Notes: a model not told the origin generated them from the sequence alone. A stretch of DNA of 12,269 nucleotides from Dehalococcoidia bacterium (GCA_003563865.1 PWTP01000043.1:1-12269); one strand, 5' to 3'. Positions 1 through 6,592 are shown, numbered from the stretch's first letter. Program-made: numbers and translations.

Positions 1-822
1 GTTCCATAGCTTGAAGCCGCCTCGGCGCTTTTGCAGTATTAGTGAATGGATAAAAGCGGTTGCAAGCAGCCAGGGAATAAGCCCGGCATTTTCAACCGGG
101 CTCCAGGTCCAATACCGGCCCCAATCGTAAACAGCATAAGCCAACCAGACACTAGCAAGATTGCCTGCCCCCAACAACAACCAGGCCATTACTGCCCACC
201 GCCTGGCAGAGCTTATCCAGGTGTTATCCAGTTTATTATTAAGTAGAGCTGATATAGCAAATGCGAAAGGAACAGTAATAACAGCCCAGCCAGCCAGCAG
301 TGCCGGTGCATAGAACAACATGCCCGGGTTTTCAAACAAAGGATTTAATCCCATGCCATCTGACGGCATGTAGCCTAAACGGGTAAACGGATTTGAAGAG
401 AATAAAATAAGCACCAAAAAGAAAGCCTGAACAGCCATAACCACGGCCAGCGCATACGGTATTAGTTCGCGTTTTCCCGGCCGCTGGCGAATTACAAGAA
501 TACAGGCACAAATTGAAATAAACCATGACCACAAAAGCAATGAACCGGCACCACCTGCCCAAAATGCCGTTATCAGGTATAACAGAGGCATATCTTTACT
601 GGTATACTGGTACACATACCATATCTCAAAGTGATGGGTAAGAATGGCTGTTGCCAGTATAACCACCGCAGCCGATACAAGCATAAAGACCGCGATAACC
701 AGTTTACGGCCGTTGCGATTAAACCAGGAGGTTCTTTCTCTGCCCCCGAAAACAAAGCTTGCAACCGATAGCAAGGCTGCAAAGAGTGCAAGCCCAAGGG
801 TAATATAACCTAATTCTGCCAT
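1..822 (-). CDS. ccmF: CcmF/NrfE-family cytochrome c haem lyase, 3' end cut by window edge
   Basis: This is an integral membrane protein of c-type cytochrome maturation, which in the family presents haem for attachment to apocytochrome on the outer face of the membrane. Only the first 274 residues are in the window and the frame is open to base 1. Seen: the start MAELGYITLG, many hydrophobic segments, a W-A-G-G-A-G-S-L-L-L-W block (88-98), a GMGLNPLFENPGM block (156-168), and the tryptophan-rich WWD signature WGRYWTWSPVENAG (234-247), followed by ATAFIHS with His259, the likely transmembrane haem ligand. Odd: the usual HPP is YAP (171-173), so the expected periplasmic-side haem histidine is Tyr171, and the WWD aspartate is Ser241. 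The start codon follows a GAGGG with short spacing. The family assignment is firm; activity as a standard lyase is less sure. A CcsA-type protein is the alternative, but the GMGLNP block and overall order fit CcmF better. Confidence 0.86.
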   Translation of the reverse strand, partial: MAELGYITLGLALFAALLSVASFVFGGRERTSWFNRNGRKLVIAVFMLVSAAVVILATAILTHHFEIWYVYQYTSKDMPLLYLITAFWAGGAGSLLLWSWFISICACILVIRQRPGKRELIPYALAVVMAVQAFFLVLILFSSNPFTRLGYMPSDGMGLNPLFENPGMLFYAPALLAGWAVITVPFAFAISALLNNKLDNTWISSARRWAVMAWLLLGAGNLASVWLAYAVYDWGRYWTWSPVENAGLIPWLLATAFIHSLILQKRRGGFKLWN

Positions 823-1001
823 TGTCCCTCACTTTTTTATTGGCAAAGCCGGTTAAAAAGTTAAACAATCCGGCAAGCCGGCACCAACACAGGCGCAAAT
901 AATACCAATTCCGGCTTATGTCAAACATGCAAACTTGCTTTAGGATATGCAGGCATTACTCTGTCGGAGTTGATGTCAATAATGAAGAGCCGGGCTCAGC
1001 T

Positions 1002-1027
1002 TTGATGCCATCAAGGCGATTATAACA
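1002..1027 (-). promoter_or_regulatory. Candidate extended -10 promoter with palindrome at the start site, upstream of ccmF
   Basis: On the minus strand a perfect TATAAT (1019-1024) is preceded by TGT (1025-1027), giving an extended -10 motif; no good -35 is visible. About 7 bases downstream, at the expected start of transcription, lies TTGATG-C-CATCAA (1002-1014), a perfect 6-1-6 palindrome that could be an operator. It would give ccmF a leader of about 190 bases. A second inverted repeat, CAAAGA/TCTTTG with a 9-base centre (1060-1080), lies upstream. The rest of the 270-base gap (823-1092) holds only short GCCGG-type repeats and no convincing gene. Confidence 0.4.
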
Positions 1028-1092
1028 GAAATAACAATCCAGCGGCTATAGATTATGTCCAAAGAATAGTATGCTCTTTGCCCGGTTTAAAG

Positions 1093-1359
1093 TCATTTAA
1101 AAGGCTTGTGTTTAAAATGAACAAATATCCGGCCGAAGTTCTTGTCGTCTTTTTCCAGTCGATGATAGAGCTTTTTAATTTCCGGCTGGTTCAGATAGCG
1201 CAAAACGCGTTTCTTTAACTGCCCGGATCCTTTGCCCGGAATTATTTCTACCAGCGCAATTTTCTTGTCAAGGGCTTCCTCAATAACCCTGCCAAGCTCA
1301 CTATCAATAGCATAGCTTTTATTGAATATATCGTGTAAATCTAAAGAAATCTTTGCCAT
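1093..1359 (-). CDS. Small stand-alone Smr-domain protein
   Basis: An 88-residue protein made of little more than one Smr (small MutS-related) domain, a fold linked to nucleic-acid binding and, in some members, endonuclease activity. Seen: MAKISLDLHDIF at the N-terminus (LDLH motif at residues 6-9), then PGKGSGQLKKRVLRYL (41-56), which corresponds to the family's HGxGxGxL block, and FGRIFVHFK near the end in place of the usual GGxGVTxV strand. The His that opens HGxGxG is Pro here, as I recall for a compact group of bacterial Smr proteins, so nuclease activity should not be assumed. A longer frame with an ATG at 1419 exists (108 residues) and would overlap the end of the FxsA gene by 26 bases. 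I prefer 1359 because the domain begins a few residues later; neither start has a good ribosome binding site. Probably co-transcribed with fxsA. The substrate is unknown. Confidence 0.72.
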   Translation of the reverse strand: MAKISLDLHDIFNKSYAIDSELGRVIEEALDKKIALVEIIPGKGSGQLKKRVLRYLNQPEIKKLYHRLEKDDKNFGRIFVHFKHKPFK

Positions 1360-1393
1360 AAATCCCGGCTTTAGCCAGCGCGTAAAAACTGCG

Positions 1394-1789
1394 CTAACGT
1401 ATTCTATAGTATTGTACATTCCCCTGCTGGATTTTTCGTTCCAGCATCTTCTTGAGCCAGCGTATAATCATGCGTCTTGCAGCCGGTATCAACAGGCCAA
1501 TTCCAGCTATATCGGTCAAAAGGCCCGGGGTAATAAACACCAGGCCACCGGTAAAAATTAAAGCCCCGTGCAGCATTTGATCAGCCGGCAATATCCCGTT
1601 TTGAAGGCTGGAACGGATATTATACAAGGCTATCAACCCTTGCCGCCTGGCTAAAAAAGCTCCGAGCAACCCGGTAACCACAACGATAATAATGGTCTCC
1701 AGAACTCCGATAATGGTGCCAAGATAAATAAGTATGGCAAGCTCTACGAGAGGAACCAGAATAAATAATACAGCCAACTTAAAAAACAT
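1394..1789 (-). CDS. fxsA: FxsA-family membrane protein
   Basis: A 131-residue cytoplasmic membrane protein of the FxsA family, first named in E. coli for relieving F-plasmid exclusion of phage T7; the physiological role is poorly known. Seen: two strongly hydrophobic segments at about residues 3-24 and 27-48, the ARRQG motif (47-51) after the second, and a further hydrophobic stretch with TPGLLTDIAGIGLLIPAARR (86-105), which is the family's PGxLTDxxGxxLLxPxxR signature. A basic amphipathic tail follows. The start has AAAGGA 5-6 bases upstream. It is the first gene of a minus-strand pair with the Smr protein. The length is typical of the family. Confidence 0.88.
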   Translation of the reverse strand: MFFKLAVLFILVPLVELAILIYLGTIIGVLETIIIVVVTGLLGAFLARRQGLIALYNIRSSLQNGILPADQMLHGALIFTGGLVFITPGLLTDIAGIGLLIPAARRMIIRWLKKMLERKIQQGNVQYYRIR

Positions 1790-1849
1790 TTTATTCCTTT
1801 GATTGAAGCGGGAATCGATATTTGGCAGAATTTGTAAAGCCCGGCTTTT

Positions 1850-1906
1850 GGCAATTGAAATAATTGCCTGTTTCCATTATACCAAAAATCGATTTGAGGG
1901 ATTCAA
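1850..1906 (-). promoter_or_regulatory. Candidate fxsA promoter with inverted repeat at the start site
   Basis: Minus strand: a perfect TATAAT (1876-1881) preceded by TGG, an extended -10 motif, with TTGAAT (1901-1906) as a weak -35 at a 19-base spacing. Directly downstream, where transcription should begin, is GGCAATT-5 bases-AATTGCC (1850-1868), a perfect 7-base inverted repeat that could be an operator or form a hairpin at the very 5' end of the transcript. Confidence 0.5.
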
Positions 1907-1958
1907 ACAGCTCATACACAGATGAGAAAAAAGCCTGTAACAATCAACTCCGATATCC

Positions 1959-1988
1959 TTGACAATTTTGCAAAAAGAAGTCTATCAT
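1959..1988 (+). promoter_or_regulatory. Sigma-70-type promoter for the betaine ABC ATPase gene
   Basis: A perfect TTGACA (1959-1964), an 18-base spacer and TATCAT (1983-1988, 5 of 6 matches). Transcription would begin near 1995, giving a leader of about 80 bases. At that point is AAAAT-GATTG-ATTTT (1994-2008), a short AT-rich inverted repeat of doubtful meaning. The promoter is back to back with that of fxsA in the gap 1790-2073, which holds nothing else I can name. Confidence 0.6.
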
Positions 1989-2073
1989 GAACTAAAATGA
2001 TTGATTTTGTTGTCAGGGTTAATTAATCGATGCCCCGTTGATTCTACCTGCAGCATTTCCCCCTGGAGGAATA

Positions 2074-3351
2074 GTGAAAGATACAATCCGGGTACAAAAT
2101 CTGTACAAGATTTTTGGCAATAACCCTCAAGGAGCCCTGGAAAAACTTAAAGCAGGCACCAGTGCAGACGAACTCTTCAAAGAGAGCGGCCATGTAGTTG
2201 CTGTGGATGATGTTTCCTTCACCGTTCCCCCGGGTGAAATATTCATGGTAATGGGGCTTTCCGGCTCAGGTAAATCCACCCTTGTCAGATGCTTAAACCG
2301 GCTGCTGGATGCCACCAGTGGCAATGTTTTTATCGATGATGAAGATATCCAGTCAGCAACCAATGAAAGGCTTCGTGAGATCAGACGCACCAAGGTAGCT
2401 ATGGTTTTCCAGCACTTTGGTCTGTTCCCTCACAGGTCAGTACTGGGTAATGCCGAGTATGGCCTCAAGGTGCAGGGTTTGGCTGAAGAGGAAAGGCGCG
2501 AGAAGGCCCTTAAAGCTTTGGAGCTTGTAGGATTGAAGGATTGGGCAGAGCGGCCATTATCAAATTTAAGCGGTGGCATGCAGCAAAGGGTGGGGCTTGC
2601 CAGAGCCCTTGCAACTGAAGCTGAGATTCTACTCATGGACGAAGCTTTCAGCGCACTCGACCCTCTTATTCGCCGGGACATGCAAGACGAGTTAATAAGC
2701 CTGCAAATAGAAATGAAAAAGACGATTGTTTTTATTACACATGATCTGAATGAAGCTTTGAAACTGGGTGACAAGATAGCTGTAATGAAGGCCGGGAGAA
2801 TCGTACAAATAGGAACACCTGAGGAAATCGTCTCAAGCCCGGAGACAGATTATGTAGCTAATTTTACCCAGGACATTAACCGGGGTCTGGTATTAACTGC
2901 CAGTTCTATAATGGAACCACCCGAACCCCTGTACATAAAACGGGACACCGTTCGCACGGCTATGATTCGTATGGGATCAACGGACAGAGATGAAATATAT
3001 GTGGTTGATTCTCAGCGCCAGCCATTGGGCATTATTACAGACAAAGACATTGCAGCTGCCGTTAAGAAAAAGGAAAATAACCTTTCAGAGGTAATGGACA
3101 CTGAATTCCCTCAAACCCAGGAATCCACTCCTCTTGCCGATGTACTGCCGCTTACCGCTTTCGGCCTGCCAATCGCCGTTGTTGATGAAAAGGGCAAGCT
3201 CAAAGGCATTATCTATCCACTTGACTGCCTGAACAGCATCTCACCTTCAAGCACCGAAAACAGTTATGAAGAGAGCAGCCAGGCCGGCAGTAACAGTAAG
3301 GCACCTGAACCTGAGCCAGAATCTAAGACCGAATCAAAGACCGGCAAATAG
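2074..3351 (+). CDS. proV: Glycine betaine/proline ABC transporter ATP-binding protein (ProV/OpuAA type)
   Basis: The cytoplasmic ATPase that drives uptake of compatible solutes such as glycine betaine or proline betaine. I start it at GTG 2074 (425 residues) because GGAGGA ends 3 bases before; an in-frame TTG at 2038 would add 12 residues but has no ribosome binding site. Seen: Walker A GLSGSGKST (61-69), Q-loop Gln113, signature LSGGMQQR (165-172), Walker B ILLMDEAFSALD (185-196) and H-loop His223, so a complete ATPase. Residues about 280-388 form a CBS-domain pair (IYVVDSQRQPLGIITDKDI is one repeat edge), the regulatory module that senses ionic strength in OpuA. The protein ends in a Ser/Glu/Pro/Lys-rich tail (about 389-425) that looks disordered. 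Unusually, the permease and binding protein genes are on the opposite strand and converge on it, with only 9 bases between the stop codons. The exact substrate (betaine, choline, carnitine) cannot be read from the sequence. Confidence 0.93.
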   Translation: MKDTIRVQNLYKIFGNNPQGALEKLKAGTSADELFKESGHVVAVDDVSFTVPPGEIFMVMGLSGSGKSTLVRCLNRLLDATSGNVFIDDEDIQSATNERLREIRRTKVAMVFQHFGLFPHRSVLGNAEYGLKVQGLAEEERREKALKALELVGLKDWAERPLSNLSGGMQQRVGLARALATEAEILLMDEAFSALDPLIRRDMQDELISLQIEMKKTIVFITHDLNEALKLGDKIAVMKAGRIVQIGTPEEIVSSPETDYVANFTQDINRGLVLTASSIMEPPEPLYIKRDTVRTAMIRMGSTDRDEIYVVDSQRQPLGIITDKDIAAAVKKKENNLSEVMDTEFPQTQESTPLADVLPLTAFGLPIAVVDEKGKLKGIIYPLDCLNSISPSSTENSYEESSQAGSNSKAPEPEPESKTESKTGK

Positions 3352-3360
3352 TACCCGACA

Positions 3361-4227
3361 TCATGCCTGAGCTTCTTCACGGCTGGTATCCTCGAGCTTG
3401 GTACGCTGGTGAATGGCACTGGTAACCCTGTCTAAGATAATGGCCAGAAACACAATGCTTATACCGGCTTCAAAGCCATATCCAATATCAAGACGGCTGA
3501 TGCTTCTCAGCACTTCGCCTCCCAACCCGGCAGCACCAATCATAGAGGCAATCACTGCCATAGATAATGCCAGCATAATGCACTGGTTTATTCCAGCCAT
3601 AATAGTAGGTACTGCCAGCGGTAATTGAACATCGAATAGCAGTTGCCTTCGAGTAGCCCCATAAGAAATGGCTGCTTCTTTTACTTCGCCTGATACTTCT
3701 TTAATTCCCAGGTATGTCAGGCGTATAGGTGGCGGCATTGCAAAAATCATGGTAGCAAAAACTGCCGGCACCTTACCCACCCCAAACAGCATAACCGCTG
3801 GAATCAAATACACAAATGCCGGCATTGTTTGCATGAGATCTAGAATAGGACGCATAATTGAAGCTGCCTTTTCACTGATGCCCATCATTATCCCAAGCGG
3901 TACAGCAAATAAGAGTGAAACGGCTGTAGCAAAGATAACCAAAACCAGGGTGTCCAGCGCATAAGACCAGAACCCCATAAGCGGGATCAAGCTTAATGCC
4001 ACAAAGCTTCCTAAAGCCAGTTTATAACTGCGGGTTATAAACCAGATTAAAGCAACTAAAATAGCAATTACCACGATTGCAGGTGGCCATGCCAGAATAT
4101 CTACGAGCCCATCGAACCCGTTTTCAACAGCCCGGCTGAGCATTCTTAAAAAACCGCCAAACTGGCCTACAAAAGCATCAACAACCGCGTTAATTACACC
4201 GGCAACATGTAATTCAAATCCAAACAT
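3361..4227 (-). CDS. proW: Glycine betaine/proline ABC transporter permease (ProW/OpuAB type)
   Basis: A 288-residue integral membrane subunit that forms the pore of the importer. Seen: several transmembrane stretches (about 48-65, 71-88, 92-115, 137-165, 205-232, 253-267) and the EAA loop that docks on the ATPase, EAAISYGATRRQLLFDVQLP (184-203) followed by LAVPTIMAGI. The block ATAVSLLFAVPLGIMMGISE (101-120) is typical of the OpuAB/ProW group. The start is supported by GGGAGGA 8 bases upstream. The gene lies 111 bases downstream of the binding protein gene on the same strand and is probably transcribed with it. It meets the ATPase gene tail to tail, so its own ATPase must be expressed from a separate promoter. 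The length is typical, and no solute-binding domain is fused. Confidence 0.93.
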   Translation of the reverse strand: MFGFELHVAGVINAVVDAFVGQFGGFLRMLSRAVENGFDGLVDILAWPPAIVVIAILVALIWFITRSYKLALGSFVALSLIPLMGFWSYALDTLVLVIFATAVSLLFAVPLGIMMGISEKAASIMRPILDLMQTMPAFVYLIPAVMLFGVGKVPAVFATMIFAMPPPIRLTYLGIKEVSGEVKEAAISYGATRRQLLFDVQLPLAVPTIMAGINQCIMLALSMAVIASMIGAAGLGGEVLRSISRLDIGYGFEAGISIVFLAIILDRVTSAIHQRTKLEDTSREEAQA

Positions 4228-4338
4228 TGGGAAAATCCTCCCTGTAATTACTCAACTGATACAAGCACAATAAAACAACAAAGGGACTGGCAAGTAGCCG
4301 AGCCCCCCTGTTTTTACATTAATTTACATTTTTTCTTT

Positions 4339-5229
4339 TTATGGCCACCAGGTATCAATGGTAGCTTTATTATCGTTATACCATTCAAGGGCCAATTCTT
4401 CTTCACTAACCCCATGCTCTTCGTTTTCATACATCATAGCTTCCATTTCTTCAAGTGTTATAAGAAAGTTATCCAAAAAGTGTATGATTTCCGGATGCCT
4501 CTCAGCGAAATTTACGTTGGCCACATATTGGCAATAGTTAGTGCCGAATATGTTCATAGGATCATCAAGCATCTGGATATCGAGTTGAGAAAAAATAGGA
4601 TGGGGCCTCCACAATACCACCATTACCGGTTGATTTAACTGCATGCTGGCTCTAAGTTCAGCCAGTAATGCAGGTACGCTCCCGAAAACTAACTCATATT
4701 CATCACTAAGGCCATATTCTTCTAATGCAACCAGGCTTCTTTCAGACCCGCCGGTACCGGCTTCATAGCCATAGATCCTGCCATTGAAAATATCGCTTTT
4801 GCCCTCCAGGTCTTCAATTGAATAAATACCATGCTCTTCTGCGGTGTAGGCCGGTATTGCCCATGAAAGAGGCATGCTCTCACCCCAGAGATTACCACCC
4901 GCAACAAGCGAGTCTGCATGAGATTCAAAATAGCTTTCCTGGAGTGCCGGTAACCAGCCAACGGCATAGAAATCTGTAGTGCCTGCACCTATAGCAGCAT
5001 ACATCAAGCCCATCTCGTAAATATCGTCTACACCAACGTTATACCCCTTGTCTTCGAGTGCTTGTATGATTATATTTGCCTGAATAACATCGTAGTTCCA
5101 TTGGGCTCGACCCACGTTTACCCTGTCATCTTCACCACAGCCGGTTAATGCCGGTAACATTGAAAGCATAAGAGCAATTGCCAGCACCAACGTTACAATC
5201 TTTGATATCTTCCTTTTAAACATATTCAA
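4339..5229 (-). CDS. proX: Glycine betaine/proline-binding lipoprotein (ProX/OpuAC type)
   Basis: The extracytoplasmic receptor of the importer, 296 residues. Seen: a basic N-terminus (KRKISK), a hydrophobic signal peptide and a lipobox LTGC with Cys31 as the lipidated residue, so the protein is anchored outside the membrane. The mature part has the OpuAC pattern: VGRAQWNYDV (Trp44), DFYAVGWLPALQ (Trp92), SWAIPAY (Trp123) and VLWRPHPIF (Trp207). These tryptophans are plausible members of the aromatic cage that holds the quaternary ammonium group. The tail EEELALEWYNDNKATIDTWWP is typical. The start is ambiguous: TTG at 5229 lies 6 bases after GGAGG, while ATG at 5223 lies 12 bases after it; they differ by two residues of the signal peptide. 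It is the first gene of a minus-strand pair with the permease. Confidence 0.92.
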   Translation of the reverse strand: MNMFKRKISKIVTLVLAIALMLSMLPALTGCGEDDRVNVGRAQWNYDVIQANIIIQALEDKGYNVGVDDIYEMGLMYAAIGAGTTDFYAVGWLPALQESYFESHADSLVAGGNLWGESMPLSWAIPAYTAEEHGIYSIEDLEGKSDIFNGRIYGYEAGTGGSERSLVALEEYGLSDEYELVFGSVPALLAELRASMQLNQPVMVVLWRPHPIFSQLDIQMLDDPMNIFGTNYCQYVANVNFAERHPEIIHFLDNFLITLEEMEAMMYENEEHGVSEEELALEWYNDNKATIDTWWP

Positions 5230-5297
5230 TTTTTTCCTCCTTGATTATCCTCCTTAAAAACGGAGCATTTTAGCTTCTCTCCTTCATGCTTGTTACA

Positions 5298-5327
5298 GCT
5301 ATACAGCTTTAAACAAATTAAAGGCAA
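5298..5327 (-). promoter_or_regulatory. Weak candidate promoter for the binding-protein/permease pair
   Basis: Minus strand: TTGCCT (5322-5327), an 18-base spacer and TATAGC (5298-5303), each 4 of 6 matches. The leader of about 60 bases contains two GGAGG sequences (5236-5240 and 5249-5253); the nearer one serves the gene. The two arms AGCAT/ATGCT also lie in this leader. Confidence 0.3.
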
Positions 5328-5354
5328 GAATCAAAGTTTTCCTAATAATACCAC

Positions 5355-5379
5355 AAAAAACCTGATGTGGCCTATCAAA
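5355..5379 (-). terminator. Weak candidate intrinsic terminator downstream of plsX
   Basis: On the minus strand TTTGAT and ATCAGG can pair (two of six pairs are G-U) around a 7-base loop, and six T residues follow at once. It lies about 106 bases beyond the plsX stop codon and before the candidate promoter of the binding-protein gene, which is a sensible place. The stem is weak. A CCGGC/GCCGG repeat (5412-5431) nearer plsX has no T run. Apart from these and the promoter, the gap 5230-5484 holds nothing I recognise. Confidence 0.27.
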
Positions 5380-5484
5380 CATCTATGAATTTTTAATTAT
5401 TCTATTTCACCCCGGCTGATTATTATGCCGGTATTTGGCTAATTGGTCTTTAGGCTATAAGGTTTGAGTTGTGCATAACACAGT

Positions 5485-6486
5485 TCAATCCGTAGCTGAA
5501 ATTTTGGCTTTGATAGACTCTACCACTTCGAGCTCAGACGCCCTGACTGCCAGATGTATTGCACCTTTCATGGCTTTGGACTTACTCCTGCCATGAGCAA
5601 CCACAACATTGCCATCCAGCCCCAGCAGGCAAGCGCCACCGAATTCTTTGTAATCTGCCCGTTTGGTCAAAAATATTACTTTTGCATAATTTACCAGAGC
5701 CGAGCCCTGTAATTCCTTGGGCACCTGATGGCTTTGCTGCCACCCAAGTTCTTTACCGAATGTTTCACCAAAGCCCTCAAGGGCTTTTAATACAATGTTG
5801 CCCGTAAATCCATCGGTAACTACAACATCTGCCAGGCTATTTAACATATCCTGGGGTTCAATATTACCGGTAAAATTTATACCCGGCATATTCTTTAAGA
5901 GTTGATGGCTTTCACGTGCCAGCCGGTTACCTTTCAACTCTTCAGAGCCGTTATTAAGTAAAGCTACTTTTGGCTCAGGGATTCCCAGATGCTGGCAGGC
6001 AAATATAGATCCCATGTGGCCAAATTGAGCCAAATATGCCGGTATGCAATCTGCATTGGCTCCTGCATCTATTAACACAAATGGTTTCTCGGGATTTACT
6101 GCAATTACAGTTGCCAGCGCCGGACGGTGGATCGACGGAATACGATCAAGCATTGTAAAAGCAGCAGCCAGCACTGCACCGGTACTACCGGCAGAAACAA
6201 ATGCTGAAGCTTTTCTTTCTTTTACCATACGGGTACCAATCACAATTGGAGAATTAGGTTTGGTTTTCAGTGCCTGTACGGGATGCTCAGAACAGGATAT
6301 GATTTGACGGGCATTTACTACCGAAAGGTTGGCCTTTTTCTCATAACCTTTAACCAGTTTATCCAGTATGCTTTTGCGTCCAAGCAAGGCTATCGGAACA
6401 TCATATTCAGCTGCGGCTTTGGCTGCTCCTTTTACAATCTCGTGGGGCGCAAAATCACCACCACTGGCATCTACAGCGATAAGCAT
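5485..6486 (-). CDS. plsX: Phosphate acyltransferase PlsX
   Basis: PlsX (333 residues) converts acyl-ACP and phosphate to acyl-phosphate, the donor used by PlsY to acylate glycerol 3-phosphate. It is the link between fatty acid synthesis and phospholipid synthesis and acts at the inner face of the membrane. Seen: MLIAVDASGGDFAP at the N-terminus (family M-DAMGGDxAP; Ser replaces the usual Met), VSAGSTGAVLAAA (98-110), LIDAGANADC (138-147), LLNNGSEELKGN (176-187) and VVTDGFTGNIVLKALEG (223-239), all in the family order and of normal length. The start has CGGAG about 9 bases upstream. The common neighbours fabH and rpmF are absent; instead the gene is divergent from acpP, whose product carries its substrate. 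Shared control from the intervening region is likely. Confidence 0.95.
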   Translation of the reverse strand: MLIAVDASGGDFAPHEIVKGAAKAAAEYDVPIALLGRKSILDKLVKGYEKKANLSVVNARQIISCSEHPVQALKTKPNSPIVIGTRMVKERKASAFVSAGSTGAVLAAAFTMLDRIPSIHRPALATVIAVNPEKPFVLIDAGANADCIPAYLAQFGHMGSIFACQHLGIPEPKVALLNNGSEELKGNRLARESHQLLKNMPGINFTGNIEPQDMLNSLADVVVTDGFTGNIVLKALEGFGETFGKELGWQQSHQVPKELQGSALVNYAKVIFLTKRADYKEFGGACLLGLDGNVVVAHGRSKSKAMKGAIHLAVRASELEVVESIKAKISATD

Positions 6487-6517
6487 TTATTTAAAACTCC
6501 GTTAAACTCTTCTTAAT

Positions 6518-6546
6518 TTGACAACATTAGACTAGACACTTATACT
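6518..6546 (+). promoter_or_regulatory. Near-consensus promoter of the acpP-fabF fatty acid operon
   Basis: A perfect TTGACA (6518-6523), a 17-base spacer and TATACT (6541-6546, 5 of 6). The predicted start is near 6553, giving a leader of about 100 bases. The site overlaps TCGCT-TGT-AGCGA (6551-6563), a 5-3-5 inverted repeat. The strong match suits a highly expressed ACP gene. Confidence 0.68.
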
Positions 6547-6571
6547 AGCATCGCTTGTAGCGACATTGCAA
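6542..6571 (-). promoter_or_regulatory. Weak candidate plsX promoter overlapping the acpP promoter
   Basis: Minus strand: TTGCAA (6566-6571), an 18-base spacer and TAGTAT (6542-6547), each 4 of 6 matches. Its -10 would lie on the same bases as the -10 of acpP, so polymerase could occupy only one of the two at a time. An alternative -10, TATAAG, lies 2 bases further downstream. Confidence 0.3.
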
Positions 6572-6592
6572 AGCTTAAGAATTTCTTAAGCT
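6572..6592. promoter_or_regulatory. Perfect 21-base palindrome in the plsX/acpP divergent region, candidate operator
   Basis: AGCTTAAGAA, one T, then its exact reverse complement: ten-base arms with a single central base. It lies about 20 bases downstream of the predicted acpP start and just upstream of the candidate plsX -35, a position from which a dimeric regulator could act on both genes. It does not resemble the FapR operator as I remember it. As RNA it could instead form an AT-rich hairpin in the acpP leader. No T run follows, so it does not look like a terminator. Confidence 0.5.

Noticed and set aside
46..246. Plus-strand proline-rich 66-residue frame
   Set aside because: It is the antisense shadow of the haem lyase gene and has no ribosome binding site or recognisable family.
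719..928. A 69-residue minus-strand frame starting upstream of ccmF, considered as a small CcmD-like protein
   Set aside because: Most of it lies out of frame inside ccmF, it has no plausible single membrane helix with a charged tail, and no ribosome binding site supports it.
2038..2073. Upstream TTG start for the betaine ATPase
   Set aside because: No ribosome binding site, and a strong GGAGGA sits just before the in-frame GTG at 2074.
4283..4305. GGG-ACT-GGC / GCC-GAG-CCC hairpin between the binding protein and permease genes, considered as an attenuator
   Set aside because: The two three-base stems are split by mismatches and the T-rich run after it on the minus strand is broken by G residues; too weak to call.
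5412..5431. CCGGC/GCCGG inverted repeat downstream of plsX, considered as a terminator
   Set aside because: Five-base stem with a ten-base loop and no T run on the minus strand; GCCGG/CCGGC words are common throughout the window, so chance pairing is likely.
6572..6592. The 21-base palindrome as a transcription terminator
   Set aside because: The arms are AT-rich, no T run follows on either strand at the right place, and it lies between a promoter and its gene.
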